Virus record (IMG/VR): IMGVR_UViG_3300009104_000141
Coordinates: 1 to 21,353 of that record
Length of the DNA: 21,353 nucleotides
Source of the DNA: a virus
Reading direction: 5' to 3' (one strand)
Part shown: in pieces, positions 6,872 to 11,870 of the stretch
How positions within the stretch are numbered: position 1 is the stretch's first letter
How the letters are laid out: every line of letters starts with the position of its first letter
The notes under the pieces: generated by a model
The model's input: only the letters and a program-made list of their open reading frames with translations
What the model was told of the DNA's origin: nothing
The model's database searches: none
Program-made: the position numbers and the translations under genes

Positions 6872-7021
6872 TTAGCGTGTGGCGATGAAAGCCCACACGA
6901 TAGGCGACAGCATGATGGCTATAAATAGCCACATGAGCCACCGCATCCGCCCATAGAGGTAAGATTCAAGCCAGACATCAAGCTTGTCTTCCACCCGGGC
7001 AACCAGTTCCAATATGGACAT
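6872..7021 (-). CDS. small single-span membrane protein
   Basis: A 49-residue protein from ATG at 7021 (MSILELVARV), with AAAGGAG about 5 nt upstream. The N-terminal half is amphipathic and acidic (ELVARVEDKLDVWLES). It is followed by GRMR and a hydrophobic segment WLMWLFIAIMLSPIVWAFIA (about 28-47), then TR at the end. This suggests a single membrane helix with a cytoplasmic N-terminal amphipathic helix. Such small phage membrane proteins can be holin-like, exclusion or superinfection proteins, but nothing here decides between them. It is the last gene of unit B. Confidence 0.7.
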   Translation of the reverse strand: MSILELVARVEDKLDVWLESYLYGRMRWLMWLFIAIMLSPIVWAFIATR

Positions 7022-7085
7022 GGTTCTCCTTTGGTTAGAGGAATAGGTCAACGAGGCCAACTCTCATCACACATAGATATCAAGC

Positions 7086-7754
7086 TTACCCATACCTACC
7101 TCTAACTGATGAGGGTATTTTGTAATGCTCACCATTAGTGTGGTCTACTAACACGATAGCACTATCTTCACCCGCTCGCAGAGGAGCGAACGCTCTCATA
7201 CGTTTGTATAGCTCCCTACCTTGTTGCCCTCCTCCTTCTTGCAGGTAGATATCTTTATAGTCGCAGTCAAAACATTCCATGATGTGACCAGTGGTGGGTA
7301 ACTTTGAGAGTGTATCAATACTCAAGAGTCTAGCGTTGTCACTACCGCACTCCCAACAATCCTCTTGTCTCTCATCTAAAAACTCAGAGTGTCCGTCTTG
7401 GCGATGAGCGAACGGATGGTGAGGTATGTAACGCTCTGCGGTTTGCATAAGGAAGTTCAGGAAGGCGTTTACAGCCTCCTCATCCGATCCCATCTCAGCG
7501 TCGTCGCACTGCCACTCTCCCACACTTCCCTGCTCTTGAATGTCTGATTTTGGAATCGTGACCATGAACATAATCGGAGGAGCAGAATACTTGGCGGACT
7601 CGTCCTTGAAGGTCGGCTTCTGATTTTCCAAGGTTGACTTCAGACTGACACACCCACCTATCCACTTCTCAGTTTGGTGTGGATGGTGTAGAAGGTAGCA
7701 GGTGTGGTCCTTGGTGCGGACGATCCAGTAGTTGTCAGTTTGGTTGAGTATCAT
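7086..7754 (-). CDS. hypothetical protein with a zinc-ribbon-like CxxC pair
   Basis: A 222-residue protein, not recognised. CWEC (133-136) and CFDC (161-164) are separated by 24 residues, a layout typical of a zinc ribbon or knuckle. The N-terminal region (about 1-70) is beta-rich (YWIVRTKDHTCYLL, PIMFMVTIP). Residues about 85-110 form an acidic stretch, then a helix. ATG at 7754 overlaps the upstream stop by 4 nt, and AAGGA precedes it. It is co-transcribed with another unknown acidic protein and a small membrane protein, with no pathway clue. Confidence 0.8.
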   Translation of the reverse strand: MILNQTDNYWIVRTKDHTCYLLHHPHQTEKWIGGCVSLKSTLENQKPTFKDESAKYSAPPIMFMVTIPKSDIQEQGSVGEWQCDDAEMGSDEEAVNAFLNFLMQTAERYIPHHPFAHRQDGHSEFLDERQEDCWECGSDNARLLSIDTLSKLPTTGHIMECFDCDYKDIYLQEGGGQQGRELYKRMRAFAPLRAGEDSAIVLVDHTNGEHYKIPSSVRGRYG

Positions 7755-8731
7755 TGTCCTTCCTCGTCTGAGTAAAAGTCCAGAGGTGCATGGCCCTCGT
7801 CTGAAATCCAGGTTTCCATCAGATGCTGGAGCTTCCGCTGGCTGGCCTTGACGATGGGATGGTCAGGCGGTGGGCAGTTGTTCGTGTCCGTTGCCGCCAT
7901 ATCGTTCAAGTCTTCCAGCAACGCATCCAAGTGTCTAGCGACGAGTCCGCTAACGAGTGTTGCGTCATATTCAATGATGTAGTCCTCGTAAGGAACTGGG
8001 ACTAAAGACCCCTCAACTAGAGCTTCGGGGGCATACACCTCTAGATCGCTTGGGTCTAGATCCATGCGTGGGAAGTGGAAGTGGTCTTGGTCGGAAGCGA
8101 AGGATCGCACCCTCCACCCTTTAGACTGGAAATCTTCAGACGGCTCTGTAGAATAATTTGAAAGGACCGTCGTTGTGCCGTCAAAATGAAAACGGACATA
8201 ATGAAGGCCAACGAAATTGGTGTAGAGTCCAGTCCATACATCATTGTCAATATAGTAAGACGCTTCAAACCCATACTCCTCTTCCGGGTCGCAAGCCACA
8301 CCGTCCTTCAGGAAGTAGTTGAAGGGTTCCGTCTCCTTGGTGTCTTCTTCCACATCCAGCCCTTTCATAAAGTTGACCACTTCGTCACGCACACAGCCTT
8401 GGTAGTTTTCCTCTGAGGTGTGGTCCCCATACCCTCCACATGGGCAAGCGTGAAGAATGCCGTTCTTGGTTCCCAACGCACCGATGCGGAAAAGTTTTCC
8501 GTCTTTTTGGATAGAGGAAATCGTGAAGAATCCATCCTGCTCTTCTGTCGGAACTCCATCCAAACATTCTGCACGATAAATAGGAATATCACACTGGATG
8601 TGGATGCCCTGAGAATGTGGTTCGGTGCCACTGTCATCAGCACCGATGACGAGTGCCTCGCCATCTGCGAGTCTGATGCGTTTGGCAGTTGCGTATGGAA
8701 GTCCCGGACTCATAAAGTTGTGTTCGCTCAT
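7751..8731 (-). CDS. hypothetical acidic protein, 326 aa
   Basis: A 326-residue, strongly acidic and aromatic-rich soluble protein that I do not recognise. It has a CPCGGYGDH stretch near residue 95, and several beta-like segments (about 180-240, with FVGLHYVRFHFDG). It contains no obvious catalytic motif, signal peptide or membrane segment. AGGAG lies about 7 nt before the ATG, in a leader containing CAACGCCAGA. It is the first gene of unit B, under a promoter candidate at 8764-8792. The high Asp/Glu content could reflect a DNA-mimic or inhibitor role, but this is only a possibility. Confidence 0.8.
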   Translation of the reverse strand: MSEHNFMSPGLPYATAKRIRLADGEALVIGADDSGTEPHSQGIHIQCDIPIYRAECLDGVPTEEQDGFFTISSIQKDGKLFRIGALGTKNGILHACPCGGYGDHTSEENYQGCVRDEVVNFMKGLDVEEDTKETEPFNYFLKDGVACDPEEEYGFEASYYIDNDVWTGLYTNFVGLHYVRFHFDGTTTVLSNYSTEPSEDFQSKGWRVRSFASDQDHFHFPRMDLDPSDLEVYAPEALVEGSLVPVPYEDYIIEYDATLVSGLVARHLDALLEDLNDMAATDTNNCPPPDHPIVKASQRKLQHLMETWISDEGHAPLDFYSDEEGQ

Positions 8732-8763
8732 AGTGTCTCCTGGTTGGTCTGGCGTTGACGGAA

Positions 8764-8792
8764 ATCTAAGCCCAACGGTGTTGCAGATGCAA
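8764..8792 (-). promoter_or_regulatory. leftward promoter/operator candidate for unit B
   Basis: TTGCAT (8787-8792) and TTAGAT (8764-8769) on the minus strand are 17 nt apart. The -35 lies in a 20-bp near-palindrome covering 8777-8796 (GGTGTTGCA, GA, TGCAATACC) with a single mismatch between half-sites. This is the best copy of the element shared by the three leftward units and is 50 nt from the start codon of the 326-residue protein gene. Confidence 0.55.
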
Positions 8793-8812
8793 TACCTCAG
8801 AATGGTCTTATC

Positions 8813-8835
8813 AAAAAAAATTAAGCTGGGCTGAG
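8813..8835 (-). terminator. weak U-tract terminator candidate
   Basis: On the minus strand a short AGCT/AGCT hairpin with a six-base loop is followed by AA and eight T residues. The stem is only 4-5 bp, so alone it would be weak. It lies between the strong hairpin at 8951-8991 and the unit B promoter, where it could catch readthrough. Confidence 0.3.
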
Positions 8836-8869
8836 CTCGTGATGCGAGTGTTCGATGCCGAGTTGTTCG

Positions 8870-8929
8870 CTTCTAGAATCGCTCTGAGAATCACCTTGAG
8901 AATCACCTTGAGAATCACCTTGAGAATTA
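8870..8929 (-). repeat. five 12-bp tandem iterons (GATTCT type)
   Basis: Five head-to-tail 12-mers. On the minus strand these are TAATTCTCAAGG, TGATTCTCAAGG twice, TGATTCTCAGAG and CGATTCTAGAAG. The last contains TTCTAGAA, a perfect 8-bp palindrome. Two more units with the same period lie at 6555-6578. The array lies in a 265-nt gene-free stretch before unit B. Binding sites for the HTH protein or for a replication initiator are the main candidates. Confidence 0.8.
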
Positions 8930-8950
8930 CCAGGTTTGGGTTTCCGGGAT

Positions 8951-8991
8951 GGACATAACAAGAGGGGCAAGGACCGAAGTCCTCACCCCTC
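8951..8991 (-). terminator. stable UUCG hairpin ending unit A
   Basis: On the minus strand a 13-bp continuous stem (8962-8974 with 8979-8991) closes on a C(UUCG)G tetraloop and is followed by TTGTTATGT. Two central pairs are U-G and G-U wobbles. On the plus strand they would be C-A mismatches, so the structure is specific to minus-strand RNA. It lies 5 nt after the stop of the 71-residue zinc protein. The U tract is modest, so it may also act as an RNA 3'-end stabiliser. Confidence 0.65.
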
Positions 8992-8996
8992 AGATG

Positions 8997-9212
8997 TCAC
9001 TTCTTGGCACACGAAGAGCAAACGGATGCAGAGACGTAGTAAGGCTCCCAAGCCCACTCAGGGATTTCCTCAACTGGCCTGTCGTCTCTGGCCCAGATAG
9101 TGCTACTGCCCATCTTAATTCGCTTGGTGCCGTACTGGTCACCCTTGGCGATGGACGCCTTACACCTCTGGCACGTTCGGCTCTTCATGGACCGTCTTGT
9201 TTTGACGGCCAT
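8997..9212 (-). CDS. small zinc-finger protein
   Basis: A 71-residue basic protein with CQRC at 14-17 and CSSC at 66-69, a pattern suggesting one treble-clef or zinc-ribbon site closed by the two ends. KGDQYGTKRIKM and the acidic/aromatic PEWAWEPYYVSASVC lie between. Phages carry many such small zinc proteins; binding of nucleic acid or host RNA polymerase is possible but not shown. The ATG has a perfect AGGAGG about 9 nt upstream and the CAACGCCAGA leader motif. It lies directly downstream of hammerhead ribozyme 1, so its messenger should carry a new 5' end at 9254 after cleavage. Confidence 0.8.
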   Translation of the reverse strand: MAVKTRRSMKSRTCQRCKASIAKGDQYGTKRIKMGSSTIWARDDRPVEEIPEWAWEPYYVSASVCSSCAKK

Positions 9213-9244
9213 GATAGAAGCCTCCTGTCTGGCGTTGAATTGTC

Positions 9245-9269
9245 AAAAAACCCTGACGCCCCCTCAGGG
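9245..9269 (-). terminator. alternative terminator hairpin inside hammerhead 1
   Basis: On the minus strand CCCTGA (9264-9269) is a perfect complement of TCAGGG (9251-9256) across a seven-base loop, followed at once by TTTTTT (9245-9250). This is a textbook intrinsic terminator shape. It uses bases of stem III, the cleavage triplet and stem I, so it cannot coexist with the active ribozyme. Confidence 0.6.
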
Positions 9270-9301
9270 GCGTTTCGTCCTTGCGGACTCATCAGAGGGC
9301 T
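9249..9301 (-). ncRNA. hammerhead ribozyme 1 (type I, self-cleaving)
   Basis: Minus-strand RNA, 5' to 3': stem I strand AGCCCU, core CUGAUGA, stem II GUCC/GGAC with GCAA loop, core GAAA, stem III CGCCCC/GGGGCG with UGAG loop, U16.1 and C17 (cleavage triplet GUC), then stem I strand AGGGUU. All invariant core bases are present and A15.1-U16.1 can form. Stem I has six pairs including one G-U. Cleavage should fall between 9255 and 9254. Stem I is open, so this is type I. The outer stem I bases overlap the stop codon of the 43-residue gene. An alternative fold uses CCCUGA and UCAGGG as a terminator stem directly before six U residues. Confidence 0.93.
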
Positions 9302-9431
9302 AGCGGTTCCTCCTACGGTTGCGAGCGGACTTTATAACCACTTCACACAAGCCGAACAGCAACAGCAACAGCCAGACCAAGACGCCCAAAACTAGGACTA
9401 ATTCTAGGTCTTGGTTATAAGGTCCATTCAT
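9300..9431 (-). CDS. 43-aa single-span membrane protein
   Basis: A 43-residue frame. A short polar N-terminus (MNGPYNQD) is followed by a highly hydrophobic segment, LELVLVLGVLVWLLLLLFGL (about 9-28). It ends in a strongly basic tail (KSARNRRRNR). The positive C-terminus predicts an outside N-terminus and a cytoplasmic tail. It starts with an ATGA overlap on the stop of the conserved 85-residue gene and has no ribosome site of its own, so translational coupling is expected. Its TAG lies in the outer base pairs of hammerhead 1. I do not recognise a family; holin-like or toxin-like activity would be speculation. Confidence 0.65.
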   Translation of the reverse strand: MNGPYNQDLELVLVLGVLVWLLLLLFGLCEVVIKSARNRRRNR

Positions 9432-9685
9432 GCTACTGAGAACGCTCCAGAGAACTCCCCAATTGGTCCCCGATAAAGGACGCGATTAGCCCCTGCACCA
9501 TGCCAAGGGATCATAGAGACTACCACCCAATCCTCTTTCACTCCGTCGGAGCGTTCTTCTTGGTACGCCTCGCACCGCACCGCCCCCGACCAAGACGCAC
9601 AAACCGTCGTCACTCCTGAATCCTTGCTACCGCATCTCGTCGCCTGTCCTCTGTTGCCCTGTAGCGTGCCGTAAAAGTGTGCCAT
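9428..9685 (-). CDS. conserved phage protein of unknown function (MAHFYGTLQG type)
   Basis: An 85-residue protein. The opening MAHFYGTLQGNRGQATRCG, then SGVTTVCASWSGAVR, and the late PWHGAGANRVLYRGPIG match a small protein I recall from many phages and mobile elements, with no known function. It looks like a compact beta-rich fold. The gene lies just after hammerhead 2, so its message should begin at 9724 after cleavage, giving a leader of about 39 nt with the CAACGCCAGA-like motif and AAAGGAAAGAAG before the ATG. The next gene overlaps its stop. Confidence 0.85.
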   Translation of the reverse strand: MAHFYGTLQGNRGQATRCGSKDSGVTTVCASWSGAVRCEAYQEERSDGVKEDWVVVSMIPWHGAGANRVLYRGPIGEFSGAFSVA

Positions 9686-9717
9686 TGTCTTCTTTCCTTT
9701 TCTGGCGTTTGTAGTGA

Positions 9718-9773
9718 ACCAACAGACGAGGCCGTAGCCTCGTTTCGTCCTCTTAGGACTCGTCAGTGTTGGT
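9718..9773 (-). ncRNA. hammerhead ribozyme 2 (type I, self-cleaving), overlapping a coding 3' end
   Basis: Minus-strand RNA, 5' to 3': stem I ACCAACA, core CUGACGA, stem II GUCC/GGAC with loop UAAGA, core GAAA, stem III CGAGGC/GCCUCG with UACG loop, U16.1 and C17 (triplet GUC), then UGUUGGU. Stem I (7 bp), stem II (4 bp) and stem III (6 bp) are all perfect. Cleavage should fall between 9725 and 9724. The last codons (Asn-Thr-Asp-Glu-Ser) and UAA of the 273-residue gene lie in stem I, core and stem II, with UAA in loop II. Ribosomes finishing that gene must therefore unfold it. Stems I and III differ from ribozyme 1 but remain paired, strong evidence of a maintained structure. Confidence 0.95.
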
Positions 9774-10574
9774 GACGGTAACCTGCACGTTCACGCCTTG
9801 GAAGTTGAAGGTCTTGGGGCTTCTGGAATCTTCCCAACTAAAGTCACAAGAGGCTTCCAACTTCTCTTGGAGTTCCTCATCTGAGTAGTATCCATCACAG
9901 GAACGGCAGAGGCTGACGCCCAACTGTTCGCCCATGCTTCTGGCGTCTTCATTGGCTCCGCAGAGACGGCAGGATAGGGTGGCGGTCTGGATGCCGTTGG
10001 AGTTGTTTTGTAAGGCTTCCTGATAACCTCTGATAACGTCCTCAGCGTTCCTGAGTTCTGTACTCAACTCGTCAACGGTGGCGTTGCGTTTGTCTACCAA
10101 GTCTCTTAGGTGGGCCATCTGGGCTGTTCGGTCGTGTATGTCCTGACTCAACTCAACCGCCCTGTCTCTGAGTCTTGAGATCTCTTTTCCTTGCCTCTCA
10201 CACTCTGCCCGATACCAATCGGAGGTGGCTCTGTAGTTCTTGGCTTTTGTCCTGTCGGTGGTCCAGTGGACCTCATCCAAATTGGTTGGATAGAGGGAAT
10301 AGTGCGAAGCGTGATCCATCGGCAGGTCTTGGTCAAAACCTCTTGGACCGCCCCAACGGCTATGCTCTACTGCAAGTTCTGCCCTCTTGCCTCTGCCTCT
10401 CTTTTTCCAGTTGAGGTTTGGGGCAAACTTCTTTAGAAGGGCCATAAACAGTTGGCCCTCGTCATCGTTAGGAACGCCCTTGAATAAGGCTCCCTCTGGG
10501 CCGTCCCATGTGACCTTAGTTGGCGTGTCTACTTTGGGGTTAAGAATGTCTAGGGCTTTGGTAAATATGCTCAT
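9753..10574 (-). CDS. coiled-coil zinc-binding hypothetical protein
   Basis: A 273-residue protein. The N-terminal region (about 20-105) has an unusual WDGPEGALFKGVPNDDEGQLF then RWGGPRGFDQDLPMDHASHY, not recognised. A long coiled coil follows (about 120-190). A zinc-ribbon-like pair is formed by CRLC (202-205) and CRSC (223-226). The tail is beta-like and ends TNTDES. ATG at 10574 lies two nt after the stop of the methyltransferase-like gene with GGAG about 12 nt upstream; the longer frame to 10733 runs inside that gene. The final codons are part of hammerhead 2. A structural or nucleic-acid-binding role is possible. Confidence 0.78.
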   Translation of the reverse strand: MSIFTKALDILNPKVDTPTKVTWDGPEGALFKGVPNDDEGQLFMALLKKFAPNLNWKKRGRGKRAELAVEHSRWGGPRGFDQDLPMDHASHYSLYPTNLDEVHWTTDRTKAKNYRATSDWYRAECERQGKEISRLRDRAVELSQDIHDRTAQMAHLRDLVDKRNATVDELSTELRNAEDVIRGYQEALQNNSNGIQTATLSCRLCGANEDARSMGEQLGVSLCRSCDGYYSDEELQEKLEASCDFSWEDSRSPKTFNFQGVNVQVTVTNTDES

Positions 10575-10576
10575 CG

Positions 10577-11173
10577 TTAGATACTCCATTGTTGGGCCAT
10601 CGCTTCCGCTAGGCCAGTTGGCGTTAGGCTTCTCTGTTTGGCTCTCTGAAGGCTTGGCCCCATTAGCCAGACTTCTTGGTTCCGTCCGTCCGTCATATTG
10701 GTCGGCTTGAGTGGTGGAAGACCTCTCAACCATAGTCCTGTTTTCTTCTGGCTATGATGACCAAACCAATAGGGCTGGACGTACTGAGGCTTCGGTAGTT
10801 CCAATTTGATGTGGGCGAGTTCGGGCCACTTGCCAAACGTGTTAAGAATACCCACAGGGTTTTCTATGCAGACTCTAGGACAGTCGGCTTCCCAAATGGC
10901 TTGGACAAATCGCAGTGCGTCCGCCTGTCTGCCGTCCTTCCGCTTGGCTTCAAAGTACCTCGCACCTGAGACGGCAAGGTGAGTGCATGGTGGGAAGGCT
11001 ATAACCATATCCCAAGGCTCTCTGATGACTTCTAATACATCGCCTTGGATGTGTGGGGCGTTTACGTCGCCCTCACATGGTAGGAGGTCACAACTAACAG
11101 CATCGTGACCACGCTGGCGGAAGGCGTCCCTGACTCTTCCGCTATACTCACAGGCTACTAAGACTCTGGCCAC
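10577..11173 (-). CDS. small cytosine-methyltransferase-like protein
   Basis: A 198-residue protein of the compact phage type VLVACEYSGRVRDAFRQRGHDAVSCDLLPCEG. The SAM-binding first strand and acidic end of strand two (CDL) are present. FPPCTHLAVSG (60-70) has the PPC motif with Cys63 in the position of the C5 catalytic cysteine, and IENPVG (102-107) resembles motif VI. The target-recognition domain and late motifs of full C5 enzymes are missing, so substrate and even activity are uncertain. GTG at 11173 has GGAGGG 7 nt upstream. It is the first gene of unit A, behind a TTGCA-type element. A second, full-length C5 methyltransferase lies at 4997-6322. Confidence 0.82.
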   Translation of the reverse strand: MARVLVACEYSGRVRDAFRQRGHDAVSCDLLPCEGDVNAPHIQGDVLEVIREPWDMVIAFPPCTHLAVSGARYFEAKRKDGRQADALRFVQAIWEADCPRVCIENPVGILNTFGKWPELAHIKLELPKPQYVQPYWFGHHSQKKTGLWLRGLPPLKPTNMTDGRNQEVWLMGPSLQRAKQRSLTPTGLAEAMAQQWSI

Positions 11174-11225
11174 TCTATACCCTCCTTTCGGGGTGGTGTC
11201 TATTAAAGAAGGTAATAGAGAGGTA

Positions 11226-11237
11226 TTGCAGGTGCAA
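11226..11237 (-). promoter_or_regulatory. TTGCA-NN-TGCAA element before unit A
   Basis: A 12-bp perfect-arm inverted repeat (TTGCA, GG, TGCAA), 53 nt before the GTG of the methyltransferase-like gene. The left flank GAGGTATTGCA is identical to the minus-strand flank of the unit B copy. A -10 box at 17 nt is not convincing here (TACCTT; TATTAC at 14 nt), so I call the operator-like element rather than a full promoter. Confidence 0.5.
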
Positions 11238-11314
11238 CAAGGGAGGGAATAGGAGAAGAGAAAAAAAGGGGGGGTTCTTTCTACAGAATGAACCTCCCAA
11301 GCGTGTAGGAGACG

Positions 11315-11365
11315 GAACTGGTTTGAACTGGTTTGGTTGGTGACACTGGGACCATGAACTGGGTT
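11315..11365 (+). repeat. G/T-rich GAACTGGTTT repeats at the strand switch
   Basis: GAACTGGTTT occurs twice in tandem (11315-11324, 11325-11334) and an imperfect copy GAACTGGGTT lies at 11356-11365. The surrounding 70 nt are strongly G/T-skewed on this strand. The site is between the divergent arms, where phage origins or late control regions are often found. Confidence 0.55.
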
Positions 11366-11413
11366 CGGGTTTGGGTGGTGTCAACTCGGCAGTGCCACAA
11401 TGACATCAACGGT

Positions 11414-11440
11414 GTTTATTCGGGGTGAATAAACCCCGAA
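11414..11440. promoter_or_regulatory. two overlapping, mutually exclusive hairpins
   Basis: GTTTATTC (11414-11421) pairs perfectly with GAATAAAC (11427-11434). TTCGGGGT (11419-11426) pairs perfectly with ACCCCGAA (11433-11440). Both stems are 8 bp and share bases, so only one can form at a time. They lie just upstream of a terminator-like hairpin and the first rightward gene. Confidence 0.6.
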
Positions 11441-11482
11441 AGTGCCCCCCCTCAAATCCAGTCGACGGGCACTTATTTTTAT
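11441..11482 (+). terminator. terminator-like hairpin upstream of rightward genes
   Basis: AGTGCCC (11441-11447) pairs perfectly with GGGCACT (11467-11473) around a 19-nt loop, then TATTTTTAT follows. It lies 67 nt before the first rightward start codon. It could stop early rightward transcription until an antiterminator acts, as at lambdoid late promoters; that role is inference. Confidence 0.5.
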
Positions 11483-11548
11483 AGGCCCACACACACCAAC
11501 TTGACGTAATTGGAGTCCCGGCCAATTTTGAATCAACCAGGAGGCACT

Positions 11549-11761
11549 ATGGATGAGCAGCTGATTAGCGATTTACGATCTCGGGCTAAGTTTCATTCCG
11601 GTTTTGATTGGAAACTTCTTCGACGTGCAGCGGATGCTTTAGAGAATCATTCTTTGACGCCGGAATTGGTTATTTCCTACTTCGATGAATGTGGTATCAA
11701 GCTACTTCCGTGGCAGACAAACAAGCTCACTGAGAACAAAATCGAGGAAGTATCCGTTTAA
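11549..11761 (+). CDS. hypothetical protein, first gene of rightward arm
   Basis: A 70-residue protein from ATG at 11549 (MDEQLISDLR), with a perfect AGGAGG 5 nt upstream; the frame is open to 11510 but the strong ribosome site decides. It is helical (SDLRSRAKFHSGFDWKLLRRAADALE) with no known family. The leader CAACCAGGAGGCACTATG is nearly identical to that of the 326-residue gene on the other arm. Preceding small terminase candidates are expected at this position in many phages, but this protein lacks a recognisable terminase signature. Confidence 0.75.
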   Translation: MDEQLISDLRSRAKFHSGFDWKLLRRAADALENHSLTPELVISYFDECGIKLLPWQTNKLTENKIEEVSV

Positions 11762-11770
11762 GTCTGAATG

Positions 11771-11870
11771 TGGAACGGGGGTTTGGAACACCCATATTAT
11801 GATCTAAGCTATTGCCCTACAATGAGATATTGTCCTAATGTTGTATGATTGGAACAGGGGTGTGGAACAC
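11771..11870 (+). repeat. TGGAAC-type direct repeats
   Basis: A 21-nt unit occurs twice 79 nt apart: TGGAAC, G5, TTTGGAACAC at 11771, and TGGAACA, G4, TGTGGAACAC at 11850. An extra TGGAAC follows at 11874. The spacing puts paired GGAAC half-sites one to two helical turns apart. They fill the 162-nt gene-free stretch before the zinc-ribbon gene, about 500 nt from the large terminase gene, so a packaging or regulator site is possible. Confidence 0.6.

Noticed and set aside
9218-9247. Perfect -35 box TTGACA (minus strand, 9242-9247) after ribozyme 1
   Set aside because: No -10 box at 16-18 nt; the nearest TATCAT is about 24 nt away and overlaps the start codon.
8949-9395. Plus-strand frame of 148 codons opposite the zinc protein and ribozyme 1
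   Set aside because: It is antisense to better supported genes and the ribozyme, has no ribosome site, and its composition does not resemble a protein.
11175-11384. Minus-strand frame of 69 codons at the strand switch
   Set aside because: It is proline/serine and phenylalanine rich, has no ribosome site and overlies the TTGCA element and repeats, so it is more likely chance in skewed DNA.
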